Assembly (NCBI RefSeq): GCF_030817215.1
Contig: NZ_JAUSZA010000001.1
Span: 2,330,501 to 2,394,500, forward strand
DNA length: 64,000 bases
Direction of reading: 5' to 3'
Source: Paenibacillus sp. V4I3
Lineage (GTDB): Bacteria; Bacillota; Bacilli; Paenibacillales; NBRC-103111
The translations under genes were made by a program, and so were the position numbers. Each line of letters begins with the position of its first letter. Within the stretch, counting starts at the first letter, position 1. This document shows positions 44,444-53,941 of this stretch, one piece after another. Below the pieces are notes generated by a model. The model did no database searches. It worked only from the letters and a program-made list of their open reading frames with translations, and was not told the DNA's origin.

Positions 44444-45973
44444 TTGCTTATGCGCGCAGAAATTAAACACAAAGCTGGGTTGTATGCTCTTATTCTCATT
44501 GGTATTTCGGTAAGTGTACTCGCGTTATTTATTTCCTCTCGATGGTTTACGGCTGCAAGTTTGGCTGTTTTTTTGTTTATAGGTTTTATTGCTTGGCTTA
44601 GTACCAGATCATCAAGGTCATCTATTAGCCATGATAATAAAGGCCAACAAGAGCAATTCCGAACGTTTATACAAGAATCTCAGGTTGTAGCGGACAGATT
44701 AGCAGCTGCTGTTGAGGAAGTCAATCGTTCGATCGGACATCTTCTGCACATTGCCGATGCTTCGATTCAAGGAGAAGAGGATCTGAAGATTCGAAGTAAT
44801 CAAGCCGTTGGACAGCTGCAGGAAGCATTCGCTGCGATTCAGCAGGTAGCGGCTGCAGCAGACCAAATTCTAGATTCATCCTTACATATGCATCAACAGA
44901 GTGAGCAAACCAAAGATACGGTGGTTGATGTATGCCGGTCACTGAATGCCACGGATGAAGTCATGAATGATCTACATATTAATAACGATACCATGCAGAA
45001 GAAGATTCAGGATTTGACAGGGCATACGTCAAAGATTGAAGAAATCAATACATTTATTGCTGAAGTAGTTTCTCAAACCTCGCTGCTTGCGCTTAATGCA
45101 TCCATTGAAGCCGCCAGAGCGGGTGAGCATGGACGAGGCTTCTCTGTGGTCGCACAGGAAATTAAGAAGCTGGCTACACAAAGTCATGAAGCGGTTACGA
45201 AATCTTCCGAACTATTGGCATCCATTGAGAGCGGTGTTTCCCAAGTTGTGACAGCGGTTGCTGAGGAGAAGGCATCTGTCGCTCATGGGATTGCTGAGAT
45301 GAAAATAATAAAAGACAAGATCGATACGATCTTCGCGTTGATTCTAAATGTTAACAATCTTGTATCGAGTACAACAAGCTCTACCCAGATTCAGTCCTCG
45401 CTTGTCTCAGGTACAAGAACATCACTTGGCGAAGTTGTTGATTTGATGAATGAGACGATGTCTAGTGTGGAGATTACCTTGGATCAAATGAAAAAACAGC
45501 GTCATGAAGTATCGATGCTGCAGCATATCAACCAAAATCTAGATCGTTCCTCTAAGGAACTGATACAGGCGATACAAGCAGTAGGTATGCAAAATAAAGA
45601 AGGAACGATTCATGTAAATATCCAAGAAATGAAGCAAGTACTTAGCTCGCTTGTGCTAATACCTGACATAACTTCATTGCTTGATGGTAAGCATGCTTCC
45701 CATTTAGGCACTATTTTGCAGAAAACGGCCGGAATTGAAGCAATCTGGTCTAACCGCGCAGATGGAACCTTTATCTATTCGATGCCTGAGGCAGGTCTAG
45801 TTAATGCAAAGGGCAGAGAGTGGTGGAAGCGTGCAATGGGGGGAGAACTCTTCGTTTCTCCGGAATATGTGTCAGCTATTACCAAAAAACCATGTATCAC
45901 AATGTCAAAAGCGATAATAGATGACACGGGAACCCCTGTTGGTGTTGTAGGAATCGATTTAATATTGAAATAA
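44444..45973 (+). CDS. Methyl-accepting chemotaxis protein with C-terminal sensor domain
   Basis: 509 codons from TTG 44444 (GGGAGGAG upstream; ATG 44450 also possible). Two membrane helices lie at ~residues 12-52, with almost nothing outside the membrane. The signalling domain contains the kinase-control hairpin tip [19 protein letters not shown] and [15 protein letters not shown]. After it, residues ~390-509 ([45 protein letters not shown]) resemble a PDC/Cache domain. A Cache domain placed C-terminal to the signalling domain, hence in the cytoplasm, is unusual. No HAMP domain is evident. Confidence 0.85.
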   Translation: MLMRAEIKHKAGLYALILIGISVSVLALFISSRWFTAASLAVFLFIGFIAWLSTRSSRSSISHDNKGQQEQFRTFIQESQVVADRLAAAVEEVNRSIGHLLHIADASIQGEEDLKIRSNQAVGQLQEAFAAIQQVAAAADQILDSSLHMHQQSEQTKDTVVDVCRSLNATDEVMNDLHINNDTMQKKIQDLTGHTSKIEEINTFIAEVVSQTSLLALNASIEAARAGEHGRGFSVVAQEIKKLATQSHEAVTKSSELLASIESGVSQVVTAVAEEKASVAHGIAEMKIIKDKIDTIFALILNVNNLVSSTTSSTQIQSSLVSGTRTSLGEVVDLMNETMSSVEITLDQMKKQRHEVSMLQHINQNLDRSSKELIQAIQAVGMQNKEGTIHVNIQEMKQVLSSLVLIPDITSLLDGKHASHLGTILQKTAGIEAIWSNRADGTFIYSMPEAGLVNAKGREWWKRAMGGELFVSPEYVSAITKKPCITMSKAIIDDTGTPVGVVGIDLILK

Positions 45974-46051
45974 AGGTTCTCAAATCGTTTATTTTGGTGT
46001 AAAATAAGATTACTGTTATAAATCTTGACACGGGGAGATAGGTGAGTGATC

Positions 46052-46429
46052 ATGCTGAATGCTTTGCGATTGGACGGAAAACCTCAAAGAACACCAAGGA
46101 AAGCTGCAGAGGTACTTCCTTTCTTGGAAGCTTACATTGTCCGCAAGGAACAGCAGGTCTTGGATATTGAGCAGGTAGTAGAGCGCTACGAAATCAAAAG
46201 AATGAAAGAAGAGCGCGCTTATCAGACGATGTCATCATTTCGCCGCATGTTTTCTGGTAAGAAACCTGACCATCATCTTGCTGTCGAGTATATCCACTAT
46301 GTGAAGAAACCCATGGAGCAAGTTAGGAAGCTTCGAGCTGAAATTGCCCATGCGAGACAAATTATGAATGAATCCAAACCAGGCGATGTGATCTCAGTAC
46401 CGGATGAGATTGAAGAGCTGCTTTCTTAA
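46052..46429 (+). CDS. Conserved protein of unknown function
   Basis: 125 codons from ATG 46052 (GTG at 46046 also possible; GGGGAG and GGTGAG lie upstream). A basic and acidic, probably fully helical protein, with PFLEAYIVRKEQQVLDIEQVV, SSFRRMFSGKKPDHHLAVEYI, and a helical tail ending PDEIEELLS. No catalytic or membrane signature. I do not recognise the family. It is a single-gene unit ending in a shared terminator with amt. Confidence 0.75.
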   Translation: MLNALRLDGKPQRTPRKAAEVLPFLEAYIVRKEQQVLDIEQVVERYEIKRMKEERAYQTMSSFRRMFSGKKPDHHLAVEYIHYVKKPMEQVRKLRAEIAHARQIMNESKPGDVISVPDEIEELLS

Positions 46430-46438
46430 TACAAATAA

Positions 46439-46465
46439 AAAACCTTCCATTTGGAAGGTTTTTTT
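46439..46465. terminator. Bidirectional terminator between the 125-residue protein gene and amt
   Basis: An 11-bp stem, AAAACCTTCCA at 46439-46449 with TGGAAGGTTTT at 46452-46462, with A- and T-rich flanks. Confidence 0.9.
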
Positions 46466-46469
46466 GTTC

Positions 46470-47759
46470 TCATTGACCTTTTTTTAGTTGTTCTAAGTCC
46501 AGAAATCCATCTTCTTGACTGTAAGCAGGAACACCGTGGATACCGACGTCTAATCCGACTAATTCCTCATCTCTACTAACTCGCAGTGGAACGATAAGTT
46601 GAATTAGCTTCATACAACCCCAAGTAATAACGAATCCCCATATACAAACCGTAACAAGCCCTAATGCTTGAACACCTAGAAGGCTGAAGCCCCCGCCATA
46701 GAATAAACCGGCAGTGCCTTCCCGAATGGCATCAGGCTGCGCAAATAATCCTACAGCGAGTGTCCCGATGCTGCCGCTGATACCATGAACAGGAAAGGCG
46801 CCAACTGGATCATCAATTCGTCTAGCTTCTAGTATTTCTGTTGCATAAACCATGGCGATCCCGCATATGGCTCCGATCAGAATGGCCGCAGCATCACTAA
46901 CGAAAGCGCAGCCTGCAGTAATCCCAACGAGCCCTGCAAGAGCGCCGTTGATAACCATAGGGGGATCGGCTTTGCGGTAACGCATCATGGTGAATAGAAT
47001 GCACGTTGCGCTGCCCGCTGCAGCTGCCAGCATGGTGGTTACTGCAATGTGGCCGATGGAAGTATTGGTGGCACTTAGTGTGCTTCCTGAGTTAAACCCA
47101 AACCAACCGAACCAAAGGATAAATGCGCCTACTGAGGCTAGTGGCAGATTAGACGGTGGTACAATATTAGCCGTGCCGTCAGCGGAAAATTTGCCAATCC
47201 TTGGACCAATGATCATCGCTGCGGCAAGAGCGGAGAAGCCGCCAAGTGCGTGAATGACAGCTGAACCTGCAAAATCAACCATGCCTAATTTGCCGAGCCA
47301 TCCATTAACGGCCCAAACCCAGTGGCCAGCAATGGGATAAATTAAACCTGTCATTGCAATGGTGTATAGAATGTAAGCACGGAAATTGATGCGTTCGGCA
47401 ACAGCCCCAGATACAATCGATATCACAGCGATAACAAAGGCGCACTGGAATAGCCAATAAGTCTCATGTGAGATATTTAAAACGATATGTGTTAAATCTC
47501 CTCCCATGAAGAATCCGGTAGTTCCAAATAGTCCGGAAACATCTTTCCCGTACATAAGGGCGAAACCGAATAAGTAAAAAATAAGTGCTCCGAAAGAGAT
47601 ATCAACGAACACTTTCATAATGATACTTACTGCATTTTTTTGTCTGACGAAACCTGCCTCCAATAAAGCGAAGCCGCCTTCCATCAATAGAATCATGGCA
47701 GCTGTCAGAACCACCCATATGGTATCTAGGCCGCTAGAAAGCTGTTGGATTGCATCCAT
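46470..47759 (-). CDS. amt: Ammonium transporter (Amt family)
   Basis: 429 codons. Eleven-helix Amt/MEP/Rh channel with MEGGFALLEAGFVRQKNA near the N terminus, DFAGSAVIHALGG, FGWFGFNSGSTL (central family signature) and FPVHGISGSIGTLAVG containing the second pore histidine. It imports ammonium under nitrogen limitation. No glnK gene lies beside it, unlike nrgAB of Bacillus. The upstream region holds a good promoter and a GlnR/TnrA-like box. Confidence 0.94.
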   Translation of the reverse strand: MDAIQQLSSGLDTIWVVLTAAMILLMEGGFALLEAGFVRQKNAVSIIMKVFVDISFGALIFYLFGFALMYGKDVSGLFGTTGFFMGGDLTHIVLNISHETYWLFQCAFVIAVISIVSGAVAERINFRAYILYTIAMTGLIYPIAGHWVWAVNGWLGKLGMVDFAGSAVIHALGGFSALAAAMIIGPRIGKFSADGTANIVPPSNLPLASVGAFILWFGWFGFNSGSTLSATNTSIGHIAVTTMLAAAAGSATCILFTMMRYRKADPPMVINGALAGLVGITAGCAFVSDAAAILIGAICGIAMVYATEILEARRIDDPVGAFPVHGISGSIGTLAVGLFAQPDAIREGTAGLFYGGGFSLLGVQALGLVTVCIWGFVITWGCMKLIQLIVPLRVSRDEELVGLDVGIHGVPAYSQEDGFLDLEQLKKGQ

Positions 47760-47799
47760 AATCTGATCTCTCCTTATGTTTGAGGAATTGTTTGCACCA

Positions 47800-47853
47800 A
47801 TTATACGGTTCTGATGATAAGCATGTCAACGATATACGTAAGAATACATAACA
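47800..47853 (-). promoter_or_regulatory. amt promoter with GlnR/TnrA-type box
   Basis: On the minus strand: TTGACA (47829-47824), 18-base spacer, TATAAT (47805-47800). Upstream at 47853-47837 the minus strand reads TGTTATGTATTCTTACG, one mismatch from TGTNAN7TNACA. Its centre is ~52 bases before the expected transcript start, the distance known for TnrA-activated promoters. Confidence 0.65.
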
Positions 47854-48026
47854 TCTCGTGGTTATTGTTCGTTTTTGTAATTCTGATGTCAGTTATTCAT
47901 CGGATTCTGCGAAAACTCAGTCTCTAGACTGAGGAAGTCTTCAATCTCTCGTCTCTTTTCATTCAAGGCAGTATCTTATAAACTAGAGGTATCTTAACAA
48001 CGTTGTACACAAATGGAGGAAGAAGT

Positions 48027-49142
48027 ATGAATCCGCATATGTTTCAAAGAATAATTTGGGGGCTTGTCCTCGTAACGGCAGGAGTCCTTTATTTACTTAA
48101 CCAATTAGGATTTATTGATATTGATCTTGCTTATATGTTTTCCACTTATTGGCCTGTCATTCTTATTTTCTACGGTCTCGTTGGTTTTGTTTGGCAGCGT
48201 AAGTATCATTGGGGAGGCTCAATTTGGAGTTTACTCGTTTGTTGTATGGGAACGATCTTTCTCCTGAAAAATTTAAAGCTGACCGATCGATCGCTTGGAG
48301 AGATGTTTCAGATTTTGGGACCTATTGCCTTAATTCTATTTGGATTGAATGTGATTTTTAAACCTAGCAAGAAAGAGTCACCGGATTGGCCTTCTATTAA
48401 AGAAGCGAAAGATCAAGTTAGACAGGCAAGACGTGAAGCTAGAAGATTGCAGCATGAAAAATATAGAAATCCATGGGATCAACCCAAGTGGAGTGATGGA
48501 GCACCATCGCCTACAAATGATAAGGAGCGCGATAGTAAATCTGCTTTTAATGAAGTAAAGCATGAGCTCAGTGACGAAGAGAAAGCCGTACTCAAGGATA
48601 TTCACGGCGAGTTTCATGATAAACATATGTGGGATGTGCCAGACGCTCCGGGGGAACCAGACCCAGGTAGGCAAACTCAGCCACCGGGACAACCACAAAC
48701 GCAAGCTTTTAACCAACATGGGCACAAGTACGATGATTTTGTACGTAATTTCAACTCTGGTGACGTACTTCATCGGCATGGTTTTATCGGAGATGTGCAT
48801 CTGGGACAAGAAGCTTGGGAACTGAAGCCGATTCAGATCTCACATTTTATTGGTGATTCCGTCATTGATCTTACTCGCGCAGCCATTTCGTTGGGAGAAA
48901 CAACGATTCATGTTTCAGCATTTATTGGTGATGTGAAAATATTCATTCCCAATGATATTGATGTTGAAGTTCGCGTAATGGCAAGTTCTTTTATCGGAGA
49001 TATGAAAGTGCTTGATCGGCGTGAGAGTGGGTTTCTGCGCAGTGTGAGAACTCAAACATCGCACTATGAAGAGGCTGATCGGAAAATAATTGTAACCACG
49101 AGCATGTTTATTGGTGACATTACAATCAAAAAGATAGGTTAA
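48027..49142 (+). CDS. liaF: LiaF-like membrane protein
   Basis: 371 codons from ATG 48027, with GGAGGAAG upstream. Four membrane helices occupy residues ~1-110. Then comes an unusually long hydrophilic linker (about 115-235), first Arg/Lys-rich, then Pro/Gln-rich. The C-terminal ~130 residues are beta-rich with repeated FIGD blocks (FIGDVHLG, FIGDSVID, FIGDVKIF, FIGDMKVL, FIGDITIK), the LiaF/DUF2154 domain. LiaF holds the LiaS kinase inactive until cell-envelope stress. It forms an operon with liaS (gap 9 bases) and liaR. Confidence 0.9.
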   Translation: MNPHMFQRIIWGLVLVTAGVLYLLNQLGFIDIDLAYMFSTYWPVILIFYGLVGFVWQRKYHWGGSIWSLLVCCMGTIFLLKNLKLTDRSLGEMFQILGPIALILFGLNVIFKPSKKESPDWPSIKEAKDQVRQARREARRLQHEKYRNPWDQPKWSDGAPSPTNDKERDSKSAFNEVKHELSDEEKAVLKDIHGEFHDKHMWDVPDAPGEPDPGRQTQPPGQPQTQAFNQHGHKYDDFVRNFNSGDVLHRHGFIGDVHLGQEAWELKPIQISHFIGDSVIDLTRAAISLGETTIHVSAFIGDVKIFIPNDIDVEVRVMASSFIGDMKVLDRRESGFLRSVRTQTSHYEEADRKIIVTTSMFIGDITIKKIG

Positions 49143-49151
49143 GGATGGAGC

Positions 49152-50219
49152 ATGTACAAATTGCGAATGTTCAATATGAAGTGGCAGCTGCTGAATTATT
49201 TTCTTATCTCGAGTTTACTCACGGTATCTAGCATCTATATTGTGCTTGAATATTATAAGGAGGAGCTCGTTTCATGGCAGTTTCGAATGTGGTTCGTCAT
49301 AGCCATTCTCTTGGTCTGTCTAACGGTGGGTTATGTTGCGACCAAAAGATGGCAGCGCAAAGTTGATGAACTGCATGTCGCCATGCTCGAATTGTCCAAG
49401 GGGAATTTCTCCAGTCGGATAGAGATGGAACCTGTAGAACCATTCTTGTATTTGTATGATGCTTTTAATAACATGGCCTCTGCCGTTGAAGAGCGTATTC
49501 AGCTGTTGCAACAATTGGGTGAGGCCGAGGCGATTCGGGATCAGGAACTTACGGAAAATGCTGTACTTGAGGAAAGACGCCGACTGGCGAGGGATTTGCA
49601 CGATACGGTTAGTCAAGAGCTGTTTGCCATTCATATGTCAGCCTCCTCTTTACCCAAAATTCTGGAGAGAAACCCGGATGCGGCGCCGGGCGTTATGAAT
49701 CAGCTTATTCAAATGTCCCACCATGCCCAGAAGCAGCTGCGCGGACTCATTTCACAATTAAGACCCATCGAACTGGGAGATATGAGCTTACAAGAAGCCC
49801 TGGAGAAATGGTTTCCGGAATATTGCCGAAACCATGAGCTGCAGGGCCAGCTTGATGTATCTCTTCATGAAACGATATCTGAAGCGATTGAACATCAATT
49901 TTTCCTCATTATACAAGAAGGCCTTGCGAACGTAGTTAAGCATGCTTCTGCCAAACAAGTTCGCCTAGCTATATATGAAAGAGAGCACCAGTATGTGCTT
50001 CAGCTGCAGGATGACGGGCAAGGCTTTGAACGTAGAGACATCCCATCGGCTTCTCATGGTTTATCGACAATGAGAGAGCGAGCGCAAAAGCTTGGTGGTG
50101 AAGTGGAGATAGACAGCAAGTTAGGATCAGGAACACGAGTTAGAGTGCGCATTCCGCGGTTTACCGGACAGTCGAGCTTACTAATAAAGGATAGAGAGGG
50201 AGAAATTAATGAGCAGTAA
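49152..50219 (+). CDS. liaS: Sensor histidine kinase LiaS/VraS family
   Basis: 355 codons. Two membrane helices with a very short outer loop (residues ~15-60), a HAMP-like linker, a HisKA_3 domain with the phosphorylated His150 in LARDLHDTVSQELF, and a HATPase domain ending GTRVRVRIPRF. Intramembrane-sensing kinases of this build detect bacitracin, daptomycin or other lipid II-cycle stress. It overlaps liaR by 11 bases. Confidence 0.93.
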   Translation: MYKLRMFNMKWQLLNYFLISSLLTVSSIYIVLEYYKEELVSWQFRMWFVIAILLVCLTVGYVATKRWQRKVDELHVAMLELSKGNFSSRIEMEPVEPFLYLYDAFNNMASAVEERIQLLQQLGEAEAIRDQELTENAVLEERRRLARDLHDTVSQELFAIHMSASSLPKILERNPDAAPGVMNQLIQMSHHAQKQLRGLISQLRPIELGDMSLQEALEKWFPEYCRNHELQGQLDVSLHETISEAIEHQFFLIIQEGLANVVKHASAKQVRLAIYEREHQYVLQLQDDGQGFERRDIPSASHGLSTMRERAQKLGGEVEIDSKLGSGTRVRVRIPRFTGQSSLLIKDREGEINEQ

Positions 50220-50859
50220 CATTAAAGTGATGATCGTAGATGATCACGACATGGTTCGGGTTGGGCTTCGAACCTACATCTCATTGGAACCCGGTTTAGA
50301 AGTAGTAGGGGAAGCAAGCAATGGCCAGGAAGCGTTCGATAAGTTAAATCAAGAGCTCACGGATCGTTTGCCGGATGTCATATTAATGGATCTGACCATG
50401 CCAGTTCTGGATGGTATAGGCGCAACCAAGTTGATTTGCAGTAAATTTCCTCAGGTTAAGGTTATTATGCTGACCAGCTTCTTGGAGGAAGCAAAGGTTC
50501 TCGAAGCTGTCGAATCGGGTGCCATCAGTTATATGCTGAAGACGGTTTCATCCGACCAATTGATTCATGCGATTCTGAGTGCTTACCGCGGTATGCCGGT
50601 GATGAACTCAGAAGTGTCCCTGGCGCTTACAAGAGGGATTAGGCAGCGTAATAGTATACCAGAGGAAGAAGGGTTGACTTCGCGAGAGAGAGAAGTATTG
50701 CTTTTGATTGCAGAGGGAAAGAGTAATAAAGACATTTCGGAAGAGCTTTTTATTAGTATCAAAACGGTCAAAACACACGTCAGCAATCTTCTAATGAAGT
50801 GTGAATTAGAGGATCGGACTCAGCTTGCTATCTTCGCTCACCGCAAAGGTTTGGTTTGA
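50209..50859 (+). CDS. liaR: Response regulator LiaR/VraR (NarL family)
   Basis: 216 codons, starting within liaS, with GAGGGAG upstream. The receiver domain has the acidic pocket VDDHD and phosphorylated Asp61 in LMDLTMP. The C-terminal LuxR-type helix-turn-helix reads LTSREREVLLLIAEGKSNKDI. It should activate envelope-stress genes when phosphorylated by LiaS. The usual LiaIH effectors are not in this window. Confidence 0.94.
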   Translation: MSSNIKVMIVDDHDMVRVGLRTYISLEPGLEVVGEASNGQEAFDKLNQELTDRLPDVILMDLTMPVLDGIGATKLICSKFPQVKVIMLTSFLEEAKVLEAVESGAISYMLKTVSSDQLIHAILSAYRGMPVMNSEVSLALTRGIRQRNSIPEEEGLTSREREVLLLIAEGKSNKDISEELFISIKTVKTHVSNLLMKCELEDRTQLAIFAHRKGLV

Positions 50860-50946
50860 TGATAAGGAACGTAACACACATAAAAACTAGATTTTGGCAC
50901 ACTCTATGCGTAAGTAAAATAATATGAGCGCTTAAGGAGTGTCTGA

Positions 50947-51360
50947 ATGAAAACATTATCATCATCATTGGAGCAGGTTCAAGAATCTTTCGACAGTGTT
51001 CGTGAGCACCTGCATGAATTCGATTTTGCTCTGGGCGGCAATTGGGATTACGATCATGGCTATTTCGACCACTACTTAGATGAAGACCATCTGGTTTGGC
51101 TGCGAATTCCTTTTCAAGTTCTGACAGGAAGGATTGATGGCGACGCCGAATCAACGGATGCGATCGTCGAAGTGGGAACTCCTTTCGTGCTGAAGCATGT
51201 TTATAATGAAGGACTTGACCAGGAGGCGGAAGCGGAAACCTATGGCGCATTGATCGATCAATTCCAAACTCCGCTCGATCCCGATGCCAAAATCGAAGAT
51301 AAATGGGTGAAAGAAGCAGCGGGTCTGCTCCATAAAGTGGAACAAGCTTGGAAACAATGA
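50947..51360 (+). CDS. YugN-like family protein
   Basis: 137 codons after AAGGAGT. The sequence GGNWDYDHGYFDHYL and VWLRIPFQVLTG, followed by PFVLKHVYNEGLD, matches what I remember of the YugN-like family. These small cytoplasmic proteins are widespread in Bacillales and have no known function. It is a single gene between the lia operon and htrA. Confidence 0.82.
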   Translation: MKTLSSSLEQVQESFDSVREHLHEFDFALGGNWDYDHGYFDHYLDEDHLVWLRIPFQVLTGRIDGDAESTDAIVEVGTPFVLKHVYNEGLDQEAEAETYGALIDQFQTPLDPDAKIEDKWVKEAAGLLHKVEQAWKQ

Positions 51361-51504
51361 GTTAGCACCTTTTTTTACCTCCATTTTATTGTTTTTTAAT
51401 ATTCGTTTAAGGTTGTAGGTGCATGATAGAACTACAGAGAACAAGACATAACCCTTCAAGAAGCATGCACTTATAACTTTATTAATCAAATGGAGGTAAG
51501 AACT

Positions 51505-53109
51505 ATGGAAGACAACAAGAAAGATTATAGCGACTTCTTTAAGCCGCAGAACGACAATAGCAGTAACAACGATGGCGTTAATCGAAATGATTCTAGTCAT
51601 CAAGACCCGCAAGATCCACAAGATCCTAATAAAGCAAGACCTTCCTACTATTATTCGTATGGCCCTTACAAGTCAGCTTTTAACGAAGAAAACGAAGGGC
51701 ATTCGCTTACAACTTCAGCGTCGGGAACTGAAGGAACCTCCAGTGTTGAAGTTACTCCACCTAAGAACTTGCGTCCTTTCAGTTTTGGATCGGAAGCAGG
51801 CGCTCCACAAGGTTCGGGTCCTTGGGATCCAAACGCAAGAAAGCGTTCATCTGTGAAAAGCATTTTCGCGGCTTTCATGGCAGGCGCCTTGGTCGTAGGT
51901 GCACTTATGTTCAGCGCTGATAAATTGAATTTGTTTACTGGCAATCAGCCTCTAGCTTCCGGCAGCTCTACAGCAGCTGCAACGAAGAGTGGGAGCAGTA
52001 ATGGTGGCGAAGTGAAAAATGTTGGGCTGGATGTTGTTCGCCCGGGGAACATTTCGGCTATTGCACAGAACGCTGGGCCTGCAATTGTTAAGGTTGAATC
52101 TCTAGTGAAACCGAAGCAAACAAGCCGTGGCGGTAATTCGCTCTTTGATGATCCGTTCTTCCGTCAATTCTTTGGGGATAATGGCGGCGGTAATACAACG
52201 CCTAACAATAATCAGAATAACTCCGGCAGTGGCGAACTGCAGCCAGCAGGTATGGGAACAGGGTTTATTTTCGAAAAAACCGGATATATTTTAACCAATG
52301 AGCACGTTGTGGACGGCGCTGATGAAATTCAAATCACAGTAGAAGGTTATGATAAGCCATTTAAAGCTAAATTGTTAGGTAACAGCTACGATTTGGATTT
52401 GGCTGTACTTAAAATCGAAGGCGAGAAAGAGTTTCCAATTCTCCCGCTTGGTAAAGCTGAAGATGTGAATGTTGGGGATTGGGTTGTTGCTATCGGTAAT
52501 CCATACGGCTTCGACCATACGGTTACGGTAGGTGTGCTTAGTGCGAAGGAACGTCCTATCAGCATTCCGGATGCCAAAGGAACACGCGAATATAAGCACT
52601 TACTGCAAACGGACGCATCTATTAATCCTGGTAACTCCGGCGGACCTTTACTGAACTTGAATGGTGAAGTTATTGGTATTAATACTGCCGTTAGTTCTCA
52701 AGCGCAAGGAATTGGTTTCGCCATTCCTACTAGCACCATTTCTTCCGTTCTTGAAAATCTTAAAAACAATGTTCAAATTCCTAAAGAACCAGTTCCTTAC
52801 TTAGGTGTAGGTCTACAAGATATTGGTAAAGACTGGGTAAGTGAATTGAAGCTTTCGAACACAGATGGGGCATTGGTTGGCAGCGTTCAACGTAAAAGCC
52901 CTGCTTTCCAAGCTGGTCTGCGTCAATACGATGTCATTGTAGATATTAACGGAGCCAAGGTGAAAAATTCGCAGGAATTGATTACCAAAGTTCAGGCATT
53001 GAAAGTTGGCGACAAGGTCACGTTGGGACTTATTCGAGATGGCAAGCGAATGGAAGTACCTATTACTATTGGGGATAAAAACGCTCTAGCCGAGACACCT
53101 GCCCAATAA
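51505..53109 (+). CDS. htrA: Membrane-anchored serine protease, HtrA/DegP family
   Basis: 534 codons from ATG 51505, with GGAGGTAAG upstream; the in-frame ATG at 51490 precedes that site. A disordered cytoplasmic region (~115 residues, Asn/Gln/Pro-rich) leads to one membrane helix (SIFAAFMAGALVVGALMFSA). The trypsin-like domain has the triad His267 (TNEHVVDG), Asp298 (LDLAVLKI) and Ser378 (NPGNSGGPLL), followed by one PDZ domain (~430-520). It degrades misfolded exported proteins. A terminator and then a two-component system follow, an arrangement reminiscent of htrB-cssRS in B. subtilis. Confidence 0.95.
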   Translation: MEDNKKDYSDFFKPQNDNSSNNDGVNRNDSSHQDPQDPQDPNKARPSYYYSYGPYKSAFNEENEGHSLTTSASGTEGTSSVEVTPPKNLRPFSFGSEAGAPQGSGPWDPNARKRSSVKSIFAAFMAGALVVGALMFSADKLNLFTGNQPLASGSSTAAATKSGSSNGGEVKNVGLDVVRPGNISAIAQNAGPAIVKVESLVKPKQTSRGGNSLFDDPFFRQFFGDNGGGNTTPNNNQNNSGSGELQPAGMGTGFIFEKTGYILTNEHVVDGADEIQITVEGYDKPFKAKLLGNSYDLDLAVLKIEGEKEFPILPLGKAEDVNVGDWVVAIGNPYGFDHTVTVGVLSAKERPISIPDAKGTREYKHLLQTDASINPGNSGGPLLNLNGEVIGINTAVSSQAQGIGFAIPTSTISSVLENLKNNVQIPKEPVPYLGVGLQDIGKDWVSELKLSNTDGALVGSVQRKSPAFQAGLRQYDVIVDINGAKVKNSQELITKVQALKVGDKVTLGLIRDGKRMEVPITIGDKNALAETPAQ

Positions 53110-53150
53110 TAAAAGAAAAATTAGAGAGATAATAAAGGTTAGTACGGAAT

Positions 53151-53201
53151 AAAAGGAAGTGGAGTCCCGCGGCCGCAAGCTTGCAGGCTCTGCTTCTTTT
53201 T
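53151..53201 (+). terminator. Terminator of htrA
   Basis: An interrupted stem, 53156-53170 (GAAGTGGAGTCCCGC) pairing with 53182-53196, with AAAA before and TTTTT after. Confidence 0.72.
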
Positions 53202-53250
53202 GCTTAAGGCGGAATTTGTTACAATGGTTGAAAGAAGGGTGGCCCAGTCG

Positions 53251-53940
53251 ATGAGAGAGAACATAATGGTTATTGATGATGATGAGAAAATTACGTCTAT
53301 GTTGAGACGAGGTTTGGCTTTTGAAGGATATTCGGTCGTCACAGCGACCAACGGTGCGGATGGCCTTAAGCAAATGTTAACATCAGAACCACATCTGCTG
53401 ATCTTGGACGTCATGATGCCGCATATTGATGGCTGGGAGGTCGTTCGTCGAGTGCGTGAAAGCGGCAGCGAGGTACCGATTCTTATGCTTACAGCAAAAG
53501 ATGAAATTAGCGATCGCGTGAAAGGCTTGGATCTCGGTGCAGACGATTATTTGGTCAAGCCGTTTGCGCTTGAAGAGCTGCTGGCTAGAGTGCGTGTACT
53601 TCTTAGGAGGAGAACGGAGCGTCCTGAGCAGCAGACGAATAGATTGAATTATGAGGATACAATCTTGGATTTGGATACACGCGAGGTTTTTCGCGGTGAG
53701 AAACTGATTGAGTTAACAACCAAGGAGTTTGATTTACTTCACTTGTTCATGCAGAATCCGAAGCGTGTCCTTTCACGGGATATTATTATGGAAAAAATAT
53801 GGGGCTACGATTATAGCGGTGAATCCAATGTTCTGGAGGTTTATATCGCGCTGCTGCGTCAAAAGACTGAAGAATTTGGCCATAAACGATTGATTCAAAC
53901 GGTTCGGGGGGCAGGTTACGTATTGAGAGGGGAATCTTAA
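53251..53940 (+). CDS. OmpR-family response regulator
   Basis: 229 codons from ATG 53251, with AAGGGTGG upstream; in-frame ATGs at 53200 and 53224 are weaker. The receiver domain has MVIDDDEK and Asp53 in LILDVMMPHIDGWE. The winged-helix DNA-binding domain ends with SNVLEVYIALLRQK and QTVRGAGYVLRG. One base separates it from its kinase. The neighbour htrA is a likely member of its regulon by analogy with CssRS, but this is inference. Confidence 0.92.
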   Translation: MRENIMVIDDDEKITSMLRRGLAFEGYSVVTATNGADGLKQMLTSEPHLLILDVMMPHIDGWEVVRRVRESGSEVPILMLTAKDEISDRVKGLDLGADDYLVKPFALEELLARVRVLLRRRTERPEQQTNRLNYEDTILDLDTREVFRGEKLIELTTKEFDLLHLFMQNPKRVLSRDIIMEKIWGYDYSGESNVLEVYIALLRQKTEEFGHKRLIQTVRGAGYVLRGES

Positions 53941-53941
53941 T

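Noticed and set aside
53161-53185. Cluster of SacII, NotI and HindIII recognition sequences resembling a cloning polylinker
   Set aside because: The bases belong to an imperfect terminator stem and loop with natural flanks and no vector sequence. Coincidence is more likely than an assembly artefact.
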